Part shown: piece by piece, positions 11,495 through 22,763 of the stretch
How the letters are laid out: every line of letters begins with the position of its first letter
Position numbering within the stretch: position 1 is the stretch's first letter
NCBI GenBank assembly: GCA_965644315.1
Contig: CBFFRQ010000011.1
Coordinates: 1 to 52,664, forward strand
Reading direction: 5' to 3'
Source of the DNA: Caecitellus pseudoparvulus
Lineage: Eukaryota; Bigyra: Bicosoecida
Length of the DNA: 52,664 nt
Translations under genes and position numbers: made by a program
The notes under the pieces: model-generated
The model's database searches: none
The model's input: the letters and a program-made list of their open reading frames with translations, nothing else
Told to the model about the DNA's origin: nothing

Positions 11495-12751
11495 TGTGCT
11501 TTTCGATGCTCACGATTGCGTCCCAGAGTGTGTCAGGGGATGCTGCTGACTCTGCCAGTGCAGATTGCAGTCACCTCAAAGGATAGTTTGACGAATCTGA
11601 CAGGGCAGTCAAGGCTGCACGATTGTTGAACTGAACTTTGGAAAGCATCTCCCTCAAGCTGTAGAATTGCCCCCACCCACGTATTGTGGTCTTCAGTTGA
11701 AGATTGGCAGCGATCTATTGTGGTGAGTTGTGGAAGTACCAGGCGTGGATTTCTCTGGCCTGAATACGATCTCAGGTTTTTGCGAGCTATTTCTGCACAA
11801 CCCCGCACCAATTCAAGCAGCCTCTCACTCCCAGAAGTGCACTGGCAGTGAGCAGCCAAATCCACAGTCCTTGCCTTCGCAACGGGTCTGCGCTGGCTGT
11901 ACTGCCGAGCACACGCACCATGCCCCTTGAAAGCTGCGCTTGGGACAGCGCCTGTGGCTCTAGCAGGCTTGTGGCACTCGCACGCTTGCCTGATGCAATC
12001 ACGCGCGGACTGGGCACTTGAGTCTTTACCCCGCTGCTCCGCTCGGCAACCAGGCTGAGCAAGAGTGCACACCTGCACCATCATGAGAGGCACAACCGTC
12101 ACGATCACATGGTCGTGAAGACCACTTGCATGGCAATGAAGTGTCTGAAAATGTCAGGCAGCCCCGACACCTGGGTGGAGGATGCCCAAGACAAAAAGCG
12201 AGACACCATCAAAGGAGGCGCTCGTACACCTTGATGAGTCGCCCCCAGCACAATCACAGATATGAGCTGCTGTAACTTCAAACGCTAGCCCTCCACATTG
12301 CTAGGCCAAGACAGAGGAACGAGCTTGGCCCGCTTCGTGGGCTGCATGTGCTGGGCTTGCACTCGGCAACACGGCCCAGCCGTGCACCACAGCGTGGCCC
12401 CATTGGACACCCTCAAGGCCCACCGTGACACTCCCCAAGCGTGTATCGAAGGAGCTCCCAGCTCCACCTCAGGGTGGCCGACACCGGAGCTGCAAGGAAC
12501 GCTATGCTCCGACAGGGCATGTGCCTGACACGCGATATGTGGCATGCAGCACAATGTCCGGGCGGAAAGGGGCTGAACCCACAGGTACCTCCCAGCAGCA
12601 GGGCGCAGCTTGCTGCAGCGCTGTGCACTGGAGAATGACTGGCATTGTGTCGGCTGGTGTGAAGGGGGCTTCATCCTGAACGGTGGACAATCACAAGCCG
12701 CTTGCCGCAAGGCCTGAGACATGCTGGGGGCAGCGCACATGAAAAGCGCAC
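11495..12751. other. Unique spacer between the duplication copies
   Basis: About 1.26 kb lies between the first exon of NTPase gene A and the start of duplication copy B, and has no counterpart in the other copy. It should hold the promoter of gene A near 11500-11700. A minus-strand frame at 11533-12108 is open, but it is cysteine-rich with irregular composition and I do not consider it coding. Nothing else was recognised. Confidence 0.5.
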
Positions 12752-15203
12752 CCTAAACATGTCTAAGTCCACCTCTCCTTTCAGCACTGGGGAGCCTTGC
12801 CCTGCCATGGAGAAGCAGCGGGAATGCTCAGCTGACATTGCGAGGCTGGCTTTGGCGAAGTGAAACCCGGGTCCACTGCGTTGCAGGGCGCTCTTGTGTG
12901 TGCAAGGGGTGGTGATGGAAGGATACAACAACAGCGTGTCGTACTCAGCCCAGTGGACACACGAAACAGTGATACATGACTAAGCTCCCTTGAAGCTTCC
13001 CAGTAGTTGCCAACAGAAAGCCAGGATTGCCCTGCTTCCCTTAGAAGAAACACTTGCCCCATTCTCGTCCGCTAAACTACAAATATTGCCATCCCGCACC
13101 TTTGGACCACCATGTGCTTCAGCAGCATGACCAATGTGGGCAGCACTTGTTCCGTCCACGCCTCAGCCTCGAGCGCCTTCACAGTGCCTGGCCTAGGTGC
13201 GGTATGCCCTCCACCTGCGCACAGTGCCCCTCCAAGCGCACTGCGCACCAAGGCCCGCCAATGGTCCCAGAAGTGTCATCAACTGGGCCATGGTTGCAGA
13301 AAGCTGGTTTGGCTTCGCCCTCCCCCATGCCACGCGCCTTGACCCTGGAATCACTGCAGCAGCGTGCCTAGCATGCCCTGTGCCGAGCGTGGGCGAGGTG
13401 GCCGGCGTGGAATGGAGGCTCCCAGGTCAGCTGCAGCCGCGACTCAAAACCGGTCAGCGTTGCAGCAGCAGCTCATTGGGATGTCCAGACACTCGCTGCT
13501 TGTACCTCTCGGCCTCACCCCACTCCAATGCTCGTGAAGCCTGCCCCGTTCAGATTCAACGGGTGGCCGCAAACCCATGTTCCTACTGCAGCCTGGATCC
13601 GGCAGCCTGAGAAGTGAACCCACCAGTGCAGCTCACATGCTCTTGAAATGACAGTCTATGTTCTGAACATCATCCTCAACGCCAGCCTGTGGCGAAGGCG
13701 TGGGTCGCCCCAGACAACATTCTCTGTCCCCTCTGCCACGATGCCCCGCCCCGCGAACCAAGTTAGAAGGGGGACTGCTTGAGATCCACACAGACCCACG
13801 AGCTCACGAGCGACCGCCATACATCTTCTCTGTCTGCCAGTCAATGAGCAGCTTCACCCTGGGCGTTCGCGTCCACACTTCGGCCATCACTCAAGGTAAG
13901 AAGCATGCGAATCACGCACAAGGAGGGGTTGGAGCAGGCCCACACGACGTCGAGTCCAGACTCGCCCATGTCTTCAGCTCACATGCTCAAAGTTTCAAGG
14001 CCTAGCAGAGAGAGCACCTCCCGCATCACCGCAACATGACCATTGTGGTGAACCCAGCAAGCATGCACGCCTCCAGTATGCTCACCAACCAGCCCAAGCT
14101 GCACGCAAACCAAACCCACATGGCCGTCATGGCATGCCCACACGAATCTTACCACAACCTCACCCACCATCACTTGCATGCATGTTCACAGCTCGGCCGC
14201 CCGAAGTGCGAGGCGCCCCTCGCCCACACGCCCAGCTGTACAAGCCAGCCTGAAGCAGCTTCACGCTCCGGAGCCATCCCTCGTGTGCATGCCAGCTGTC
14301 CGGCCACAAACGCGGCCCAACAGCCCCACCATCACGTCAGGGTGACCATGGCAGCTCGCCAGTCCGAAATCCAGCCTCACGCCCGTGGCGATCGGCTCAG
14401 TGCCCGTCCACCGCTCGCTCGTATTCACGACGGTGCCCACACTCCGCCCACAGCACCCACAGCACCCACGACGGCAGGCAGGGCGACATGCGCTCCACAC
14501 ATGCATAGCCCACACAGTGGCCTTGCACCCCCCGCTCGTCGTCCCCGTAGTCAGCGTGCGAATCAAGCCACCAGCGCCTTGCAGCGCATTGCCAGCGGCA
14601 ATCTCTTTCGAAAGCCACACAGCCCCAGAGGCAGCAACAAGCCTTGCACTATCACGCCCACACGTAGACCACGTATTGAGTAACGTTAGCTTGACAAATG
14701 GCACGCATGTGTTAGATAATGGCCGGTTTGTCTTGCCCTGAGTTTTATGCCTGCGGAACTTGCCTCACCACGCCATGGACTTGGAGCCTCGCACCAGCCC
14801 AGTCACACGGGTACGGTATGATTCATGCACAGCGCAAATTTCAAGCACATTGAAAATGACGCCTGTAATCACTGGAGGTTTTGTAGAGCGACGGCAAGGG
14901 TCCATATCAAGCACGGCCGACACTCATGCTACTCGGCTGGCTCGGTGATTCGTGCCTTTACGCCTTACCTGCCCACCACAACCTCCAGTCGCTCTCAGAG
15001 CAGCCTCTACAAAGTGTCCCTGCTCTCTTTCACGATGCCTGCGTCGGCAATGCTGCCTCCCTTCCAGGAATTCACAAAGAAGCAGACTGCAGCCGCAGGC
15101 CATGCCATTCTCTGGCTCCCGTGGTGACCTGCCGCGCGACTCAAGGCAGCTGGTGCCGAGGCGCCCGTGTTGGAAGGTCGTTCTCACTCACAACTTGCAT
15201 TCG
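12752..15203. other. Duplicated 3' flank of NTPase gene B, no clear gene
   Basis: Near-identical counterpart of 5454-7905, lying downstream of the stop of NTPase gene B. The same open frames recur and none is convincing. Near-identity of a non-coding flank shows that the homogenising event did not depend on selection for the protein. Confidence 0.5.
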
Positions 15204-18200
15204 TCACTTGCACCACCCACGCAGCTCAGCAGGCAGGTACGCGTCTCCAAACAGCCCCCACCAACCAGCAAAGTCCACGAAATGTGTATCAGACAGACGT
15301 GGCCCACCACTTGAGCTGACGTACACGTAATGCACGTCGATGTGGACGCCATCCGCAGTCACTTCCGGGCCGGGGCCACTGCCGACGTCGGCCAACAGCT
15401 GCTTCATCGTGCGCTCATCGTGGCCAGCCTTCTGCAACTCCTGCACAGTCCGCTGCTTGATGGTGAAACGGACCCTGCCCACACTCTTCCTGGGTCCGCT
15501 CTGCACAGCCTCGTCCCCAGTCTCTGTCCGAGCCTCACACACTAGCCTCACTGGCATGTCCATGCCGTGCAAGATGCAGTTGGCAATGGTGTGTTGCCCT
15601 TCCACCCTCGTTTTGGCCTGGTCCACCTGCAGCTTGCTCCCAGCCAGACCTGGCGTTGCACGGCTGCAGTTGACCATGAACGCCAAAATGTCCATGCAGT
15701 TGTTGTTGATGCTCGCACCGTCTGGCATGCCAAACTGCACCAACACCTTCTTGGAGACTGCGGCCTTGCCTTTGCCGTGCCTAGCCATGGAGCTTGTGCT
15801 CGCCTCGACGAACACCACCGAGAACCGCTGGGGCTTGCCCACGTCAGGTCCGCTTTCACCGTTGTCCTCATCAGCATCTCCTGCTCGGGACACAATGATA
15901 AAGTCCAATGCAGGGAAGTTGTTCGGAGTTCGGACCACGCGGCGCTCACCAGGGCGCATTTGCCTCCACTTCTGCAAGGCACCCAGGTCAAGGACTTGAC
16001 TCGCACCCTCCTCTGCAGCACGAAGCATGTCGTCGCTCCCCAAGGCCCATACGTTGAGGGGCATGGTGGACAAGTCCTGCGACCCCAGTGCGTGGACGGG
16101 CGGGACGTGCCGCGAGCTAGCCGACCCCAACGGGGTCATGCCTGTGCCAAGCAAGCCCAGCAGCAGGAGTGTGTGGATGCGCTTCTCGAAGTCGTCATTG
16201 ACAGGAAGCAGTGTAGCGGCCTCCAGAAACTTCGTAACTCCTTTGCGCACGTCAGGATCCGTGACCTTGGATTTCTCGAGCAACTCCCCAAGGGCCTTCA
16301 CCATGGCCACCAGTGCCACGGGGGATGACAGCCTTGCTGTCGTCAGCGTGGGCAACCTGGGGTCACGATGGTGGACCCGCTGGAGAATCGACGAAGTTGC
16401 AAGGCTGGCATAGAGGCTAGAGTGCTTGGCCGGGTCCGCCAGCATGTCTTCAAGGTCTGCTTCCTTGTCATCCCAGTACGCCACACACCGGCTCGCCATA
16501 TGCTCGACACACCCCATCAGCACACTCCGAACGTGCGCTTCAAATGCATCCGCATCTTCAAACACGGCATCAGGCGCGTCCTGCAGCAGCCAATGGATGC
16601 TGCGTGTGTTCCCTGCCACCAGTTTCACGTAGCCCTCCAGCGCGCGTGAGTAGGCAGCATCTTTCATCTTCTCCCGGTGCTTCTCTGGCATCTGCAAGCA
16701 CAAGTCCTTAGGGCTCTTGAAGCAGCTCTCGACCTCGGAGTCCTCCTTCAGCGACACACCACGCCCTGCACATTCGTACCCTGCAGTGCCCTTCAACAGT
16801 GCCAGTGCTGTGTCGGGCGGCACTTGCCGCATCTCAAACAAAGGGTGGTGGTTCTCAGCGCTTGTTGGCAGTTTGCGAACGTGTGCGTTCCAGTCAGGGG
16901 AGTATGCAAAGAGGTACTGGCCAGGCTGGAACCACGCCGTTGTGGAGTACCAGAAGCCCTCCACTGACGCTGTCTTGTTGGAAAACCAAGTCGGGTCAAA
17001 GTGATCCACATGGATCCGCTTCTCCAGCTGATTCACCTCATCCATGACCAGTGCGCTGAGACTGTCTGTCCTGAACAACGCCGTGGGGGACCCGAAGTGT
17101 CCCCGGATGCCACAGAACAGCTCCTTAGTACCCCGCAGCGCTGTGGCTGACCTCCCGATCTGCATCAAGGCACGAGACACGTCAGGCCATGACAATGCAG
17201 CCCCGCACGACAGGATCAAGCACGCCTGCATCGATCCGATCATGGTATCCTCCCATGCACTGTCGTCCAGCGCTGAGGCGTCAAACTTTGATGTGGCGTT
17301 GCCGGCACTTGGCAACACAGTGGTTGCGTCTGGGAAAAATGCAACATCGCCTCCTGCCCCGATGCTCACCACAGATGCAAGCAAGCGCAACGTTGCAGAC
17401 TTGCCAATGCCATGGGGCCCGCTCAGTGCAACCCCTCGGTCGGGAGCTTTCAGCGTCTGGGCGGCCTGCCGCATTGCCAGCAGCCTGTCTGGTGTCAGCA
17501 GGTGCGTCATGAACATGCAAGGCTTCAATCCAGCGTTGCTTCCGGCACCGCCGCCCCCCGCCTCTGAAGGCAGCATGGCACAGTCAAACCCCGGCATCAC
17601 AGTCTGCAACATCACGCCCTCTAAAACCGCCATATCAACTCGCGTCTTGTGTTGGGCGATTCGAACTGAGTACTGCTTGGATACGGGGTACCGCACCAAC
17701 ACGCCGCCAACCCTGCCTGCCTGGTCAAACACTGGCTTGCACCCCTCGCTCCACTCCAACGGGTCAAGTTCAAGCGGTGATTCCTCTTCGGCGGGGGCTT
17801 CAGAGTGCTTAGCCATAAACTTGGCCACAGACCAATCGTCGAAGGTGCCATCACGGAGACAATCCCCCAGCTCAAGCATCCACCCGAAGTTGTCCTTCAG
17901 CACTTTCAAGCTTGCATCATCAGCTACCCCAGTGTACGACGACGGCAAGGTATGCCGCCGAATCATCGCGGCCAGCTCCTGGCTCCGACCACTTGCCTTC
18001 AACATCCCACATCTGATGGGAATGCCGACGTTCTCAACTGAGCTCTTGCCCGCCCATGCCACGAATGTGTCGATCTCCTTTTGCAAGGCTTGGGCCTTCT
18101 CATATGCGCCCTTCAACCCAGAGGTAAAGGCTCGCACAGGCGGGAAAGGTTTCACGCCTGCCGTCTCCAAAAGTGTCCCATCTCGCAGCAGCCGCAGGAC

Positions 18201-18347
18201 ACGAGCAGGCTCTGCCCTGAGCAAGAACGCGAGCAGCTGGTACTGTTCATCTTGGTCTTCGTCCGATATCAGGGGTGTTATGTATGCGGACAAACAGCGG
18301 TCCATGATGCTACCCTGCAGCACGATCCTGACAGCTTGGGGATGTGG
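12752..18347. repeat. 5.6-kb direct duplication, copy B
   Basis: Second copy of 5454-11052, in the same orientation. Identity begins at cctaaacatgtctaag (12752) and stops after gatgtgg at 18347, six bases short of the splice acceptor of the NTPase gene. Over about 17577-17683 it differs heavily from copy A, including one 3-base deletion. Elsewhere the copies are nearly identical. Both flanks are unrelated to those of copy A at the level I can see. Confidence 0.95.
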
Positions 18348-18805
18348 TGGCCCCTGCGACATGATTCAGTGGTTCCTTGCTGGAATCGCAGAGAAGTTCA
18401 TGCATGTTTGACACGCACCTCCAGTCTCTCCAAAGCAATCAATGCAGCCCCAACTGCATCTTGCTCCAGTGCGGAGTTTTGAAGGTCCATCAGCGCAATC
18501 TTCAATCGGGCCTGTCTGATTGGAGTGGCTGATTCCCACCAGGGCATTCTGCACAGTTTTTCTTCAACTGCTGAGTCCAAGGGTTCCATCTCTTCAATTG
18601 CTCCTGCGGAAAAATATTGGACGCGCAAGGCAGCGGTGCTTGGGATTGCGGTGGTTCGCTTTCTTGGCGGGAAGTCTTGCGTTTCCCAGCCCACGCCAAG
18701 CAGGTTTGGACGTGCAGAGCTCGTCAGGCGGCCAAGAGTCGAGGCTGTGGGCAACATGGCCTTCGTTCCCATCCATGCAATGCGTCTTGCTGAGGATGTG
18801 AGCAT
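15204..18805 (-). CDS. Crinkler/RHS-like P-loop NTPase-nuclease protein, copy B
   Basis: Two exons are inferred: 18805-18419 (129 codons from the ATG at 18805) and 18353-15204, separated by a 65-nt intron (18354-18418) with a GTGCGT donor and CGCAG acceptor. The product is about 1178 aa. Exon 2 matches copy A apart from five amino-acid changes I noticed (for example A/V, V/M, K/E, G/D) and a divergent patch about 50-90 residues before Walker A. Exon 1 is clearly different from copy A but looks homologous. Both begin ML, are basic, then carry a V-R-x-Q-x-F pattern, a Trp-Trp pair and similar helices ending AL-x-RL. Walker A (GPHGIGKS), Walker B (VMDE) and the D...VEAST nuclease-like core are all kept, so the gene looks intact. 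An unspliced start at the ATG at 18362 is possible but would lose exon 1. Confidence 0.65.
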
Positions 18806-20278
18806 GCTGAGACAGGGTGCGGCTGCAGAAGGAGAGGGCTCAACTTGTGACTCCGAAACGCCGCCGCAACGCCCTGCTTGCGTTGACACGAAAGCGCTCT
18901 ATTCCGCAGGCTGTGAACGGCTGCAGTCATTGACGAGCTATGTACATGACAGTTCTTTTGTGCTCATGTTGTTGCCATTGGGCTGAGTGAATTGTGGGCT
19001 CTGTCAGAATGCGCTTCCGTATGGCAGTCAGCTGAGCAAAGCCATGTCTTCTTCCCTGCCTCTCAAAGAGCCTCTTACCCGAGGCATTGCTGTTTCCGGG
19101 ATGCTGCGTACCCTCCAACGTGCTGCTCTTGGGATTAAATCCCTTCTCATCAAACGCAACAAGCGCTGTATGCCGAGCGAAACCAGCATATGGCTTCTGT
19201 CCGCGTTTCATGGCACTTGGCGTTTCGCCTCCAATTCCGCAGGCGCACAGCATGCTGAGCTTCGAAAGAGCAGAGCAATTTGAAACCGAAATGCCTTGCT
19301 ACGAACCTGCGTCGAGAATGATGAGTGCACCTGTGTCTTGAAGGACGGAGCAGCCATTTGCCTCCCCATTCAAGCTGTATCTCCAGCGCTGCTGTCGAGA
19401 CATCTACTTGGGTTTTGCATTGTCAAGAAGTGATGCACTCTGTTCCCATCGCCAGAATTCCTGCTGCCAGGACCTAGAATCTACGCCACTCACCGGAAAT
19501 TAGCGTACTTTGCTTGATTGTTCGGGCTATCATCAGCTCCACAGGTGATGACTCCAAACTTGTTTCAAGCCAGTTGATGGACCCTCCCAGCCCCCAGCGC
19601 CCAGTGGGTGCTATTCCCTCGCACCATCGCAGGAATGGCGGAACACTCAACACCCTGATGCCTTCCAGGCGTCCACGGTAGCACCTGGCTCACTCAAGCC
19701 TTCGTCACCGCCAGAGCCATGGTGCAGGCCGGTGCGGCTACAGCCAGTCAGCTGCTTCAGGGGGCCGCCCCTTTCGGCGACGAGCTCATCCAGCAGTGCA
19801 CCAAGGATAAAGCAGCTCCTGAATGCTCCCCCTGAGGCCCCCTCGGACATGATCGTGCCTCCCAGCGCGGCCGCCTTGGCTGGCTCAGTGGGTTCAGAGC
19901 TGAGCATGCCTTTGGCGCCTTCTTCGAAACATGTGACTATGTGACTGCCTGAGACAACTGTCATGCTGCCCTACTTCGCGCTGATTCGGACTAGGCTTCG
20001 ACTCCATCAAAGTGAACGGGTGCTGATGGCCGTCCCTCACAACCCTGCTGAGCTGGGCGCCGCGCTGCCGCTGCGGGGTGGGTAAGGCTCCGTGGACGCT
20101 ACGCTGAGCAAAGCTCATGCTGCTTTCAGCCTTCAATCCAGCACATATCTTGCACGTCCAAAGCGCAGCCCGCTCAACTGGAACAGGAGGCAGCAAGCCA
20201 TGTTCAGTCTCTCTTGACAATCTGCTCCCAACAGCCAGGGAAGCACCCACACCAGTGTGGATTGCAGCCTCATGCAGA
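18806..20278. other. Intergenic stretch between NTPase gene B and the ankyrin cluster
   Basis: About 1.47 kb that should include the promoter of NTPase gene B at its left side and the 3' region of the first ankyrin gene at its right side. AT content is somewhat higher around 19260-19560. One small minus-strand frame (19647-19964) is listed separately. No RNA gene or repeat was recognised. Confidence 0.45.
19647..19964 (-). CDS. Small hypothetical protein (doubtful)
   Basis: An ATG-initiated 105-aa frame whose first 65 residues have ordinary protein composition, including a helix-like FILGALLDELVAE segment. The remainder is Gly/Ser-rich. I recognise no family. It could be an orphan gene, an exon of a longer gene, or a chance frame in GC-rich DNA. 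It lies downstream of the first ankyrin gene on the same strand. Confidence 0.2.
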   Translation of the reverse strand: MTVVSGSHIVTCFEEGAKGMLSSEPTEPAKAAALGGTIMSEGASGGAFRSCFILGALLDELVAERGGPLKQLTGCSRTGLHHGSGGDEGLSEPGATVDAWKASGC

Positions 20279-21418
20279 TTAAGACATTGCTCTGAGCAGC
20301 AGCACCATACTGCGTCCACGGCGTGTGCACGTGCCGTCCCACACAGCGTCCTTCGCTGCCTGCACCCCCATGTCCCCAGACTCACACCTCGCACCAAGCG
20401 GCACTGCCCGGTCTCCCACAAGCCCCAGCAACTCACGCATCACACCCTCATGACCTGCAGCACATGCAGCTCTGAAGGCGGCATCGCCACCCGCATGCAC
20501 GTCCACTGCTCGATCGCCAGTCAGGCTGAGCAGCTTGCGGACGACGCTGACGTGCCCATTGCGGCATGCCCACCTGAAGGCAGCTTCGGTTCCGTGTCTG
20601 TCCTTGGCGTGCACGTCCACAGTCCTCACTCCAGCCTGTGCTAGCAGCTCTTGCACTACAGGCAAGTGGCCATGGCGGCAGGCCCACCTGAAAGGAGCCT
20701 CTGGTCCATCCTCATCACCTGCACGCACATGCACCGCTCGGCAACCTTCCAGGGCAAGCAGTTCGCGCACCACGTCAAGGTGCCCGTGCCGGCATGCTTC
20801 TCGAAAGCCCGCTTCAGCGCCTCCCCACGCCTCTGCGTGCACGTCCACTGCTCGGTCACCCGTTAGCGCCAGAAGCTCCCGCACCACGCCGAGGTGGCCG
20901 TTGTGGCAAGCCCACCGGAAGCCGGCCTCCCTTGCACCCCAATCCCCTGCGTGCACATCGACAGACTGTTCTCCCTGCAGTGCAAGCAAATCACGCACTA
21001 TGGGAAGGTGCCCTCCTGCACACGCTGCCCGAAATCCAGCTTCAGCGCCAGTGCAGTCGGGCGCTCGCACGTCAGCAGTCCGGGAACCTCCCAGAGCCAA
21101 CAGGCGTCGAGCAATGGCGACGTGGCCATGGCGGCAGGCGGCGCGAAAGCCGGCCTCTGGCCCATCACCGTCTTCTGCGTGCACGTCCACGGCACAGGCC
21201 CCCGTGAGCTCCAGCAGGCTGTGCACCAGCTCATCGCTGCCACACTCGCAAGCGACGATAAATGCGCAGGTCGTTTCACTGCTTGTCAAGGCGCCAACGA
21301 CTCCACCACAGTGCGTACCGCCACCTTCTAGGAGCTCCTCAAGTGCATCGGTGTCTCTGGCTTCGCAAGCGGCCCTCCACGTCTGCAACTTGGCCGCACA
21401 GTCAGGATCACTTGCCAT
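20279..21418 (-). CDS. Ankyrin-repeat protein 1 of 3
   Basis: A single exon from the ATG at 21418 gives about 379 aa. An N-terminal helical cap (about residues 1-45) precedes eight repeats of about 38 residues built on GF-R-x-AC-x-x-GH-x-x-VVRELLAL-x-G-x-RAVDVHA. This is the ankyrin helix-turn-helix signature (GH..VV..LL) with a lengthened inter-repeat loop. The protein ends in a tail sharing AR-x-ESGDMG and AVWDGT-x-TR-x-GR with the next gene. Ankyrin arrays mediate protein binding. No catalytic, membrane or F-box segment is visible, so the partner is unknown. The last repeats and tail are almost identical in DNA to those of the neighbouring paralogue (20330-20578 versus 21675-21923), suggesting recent conversion or duplication. 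Confidence 0.85.
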   Translation of the reverse strand: MASDPDCAAKLQTWRAACEARDTDALEELLEGGGTHCGGVVGALTSSETTCAFIVACECGSDELVHSLLELTGACAVDVHAEDGDGPEAGFRAACRHGHVAIARRLLALGGSRTADVRAPDCTGAEAGFRAACAGGHLPIVRDLLALQGEQSVDVHAGDWGAREAGFRWACHNGHLGVVRELLALTGDRAVDVHAEAWGGAEAGFREACRHGHLDVVRELLALEGCRAVHVRAGDEDGPEAPFRWACRHGHLPVVQELLAQAGVRTVDVHAKDRHGTEAAFRWACRNGHVSVVRKLLSLTGDRAVDVHAGGDAAFRAACAAGHEGVMRELLGLVGDRAVPLGARCESGDMGVQAAKDAVWDGTCTRRGRSMVLLLRAMS

Positions 21419-21605
21419 CGCGTGTCGTCCAACTTCCGCTCTGGCAAGGGTAGGACAAGTGTTCACCTTGCTTCGGCGATTTCGAGCTGGTTGACCCCAC
21501 AATTTGGTGAAATGATATTATAACTGCTACAGGCGACTGCGTTTTCTGCGTCTGGTGTGTTCAGGCCGCAAGTCCTTGTCGCACGGCAAGCTGCGAAAGT
21601 GGCTC

Positions 21606-22763
21606 TCACACTTCCCTGGCCCTCTTGATGCACGACCTCCACAGCACGGCGACTCTCCTGCCTTGACGGGTTCGCGTGCCGTCCCAAACAGCGTCCTTCG
21701 CTGCCTGCGCCCCCATGTCCCCAGACTCACCCCTCGCACCAAGCGGCACTGCCCGGTCTCCCACAAGCCCCAGCAACTCACGCATCACAACCTCATGACC
21801 TGCAGCACATGCAGCTTTGAAGGCCGCATCGCCACCCGCATGCACGTCCACTGCTCGATCGCCAGTCAGGCAGAGCAGCTTGCGGACGACGCTGACGTGC
21901 CCGTTGCGGCATGCCCACCTGAAGCCAGCTTCAGGTCCGTTTCTGTCCTTGGCGTGTACATCCACAGCTCTCAACCCGGCCTGTGCCAGCAAAGCCCACA
22001 CGACAGGCAGATGACCATTGCGGCAGGCCCATCGGAAGGCAAAGTCGGGGCCCTCCTCATCCCCCGCGTGCACGTCCACGGTGCGCGAGCCTGTAAGCCT
22101 CAGCAAAGCCCACACGACCGTCAGGTGTCCATTGTGACACGCCCAGCGGAAGCCCGCTTCAGGTCCACGCGCATCCCACGCGTGCACACACACTGCCCGG
22201 TCGCCAGTCAAGCTCAGCAGCTCGCGCACGACCTCTTCGTGGCCATTGTAGCAGGCGAGTCGAAACGCAGCCTCGTGTCCGTCTGTGTCCCTGGCACTGG
22301 CATTCACGGTCCGGCCGCCTGATAAGGCAAGGAGCTCTTGCACCACTTCATGGTGGCCCATGCAGCACGCAAGGCGGAAGCCTGCTTCACTCCCACGCCC
22401 ATCCCCCGCATGCACATCCACCTCCCGGCTTCCTGTCAATGCGAGCAGCTCCTGGACCACAGCAACGTGCCCGTGGTAGCATGCCGCTTTGAAGCCGCCT
22501 TCAGCACACCCCATACGCTCTGCGTGCACGTTCACCGCTAGAGGCCCCTCAAGCGCAAGCAGCGCCCGGAGCAATCGCACGTGCCCAACCTTGCAAGCCA
22601 CGAGGAAGGCGTCGGTCGTGTCTGTGCCTGTTAGGGCTTCATTCAAGGCCCCAATGCTGGCCAGCCCTCCCCCAAGCAATGTGATTATAGCATCAGTGTC
22701 CTCTGATGCGCAGGCTGCCTTCCACGTGCTGGCTATGCTTCCCGCATCAACCGCACTGGCCAT
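21606..22763 (-). CDS. Ankyrin-repeat protein 2 of 3
   Basis: A single exon from the ATG at 22763 (MASAVDAG) gives about 385 aa. The architecture matches its neighbours: a short N-terminal cap, eight ankyrin units (for example GFRWACRNGHVSVVRKLL), then the conserved tail with SGDMG and AVWDGT. The middle repeats differ substantially from paralogue 1, whereas the last two repeats and tail are about 97% identical at DNA level. The gene is head-to-tail with its neighbours, with 187 bp to the next start downstream. This is a tandem family of likely local origin with an unknown binding partner. Confidence 0.85.
   Translation of the reverse strand: MASAVDAGSIASTWKAACASEDTDAIITLLGGGLASIGALNEALTGTDTTDAFLVACKVGHVRLLRALLALEGPLAVNVHAERMGCAEGGFKAACYHGHVAVVQELLALTGSREVDVHAGDGRGSEAGFRLACCMGHHEVVQELLALSGGRTVNASARDTDGHEAAFRLACYNGHEEVVRELLSLTGDRAVCVHAWDARGPEAGFRWACHNGHLTVVWALLRLTGSRTVDVHAGDEEGPDFAFRWACRNGHLPVVWALLAQAGLRAVDVHAKDRNGPEAGFRWACRNGHVSVVRKLLCLTGDRAVDVHAGGDAAFKAACAAGHEVVMRELLGLVGDRAVPLGARGESGDMGAQAAKDAVWDGTRTRQGRRVAVLWRSCIKRAREV

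Noticed and set aside
11533-12108. 191-codon minus-strand frame in the spacer between duplication copies
   Set aside because: It has irregular composition with many cysteines, no domain and no splice context. It also overlaps the expected promoter of NTPase gene A.
12751-12758. ccctaaac at the left edge of duplication copy B as an interstitial telomere scar
   Set aside because: A single partial repeat unit of eight bases is expected by chance, and copy A has only cctaaac. It is not enough to infer a telomere-mediated insertion.
18353-18362. Unspliced start of NTPase protein B at the ATG at 18362
   Set aside because: It is possible, but a 65-nt consensus intron joins the upstream protein-like exon in frame, and gene A has the same two-exon structure. 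The spliced model is preferred.
17044-18411. 455-codon open frame on the plus strand antisense to NTPase gene B
   Set aside because: It mirrors the coding strand of a GC-rich gene, has poor protein composition, and is interrupted in copy A by stops within the divergent patch. It is a shadow frame.
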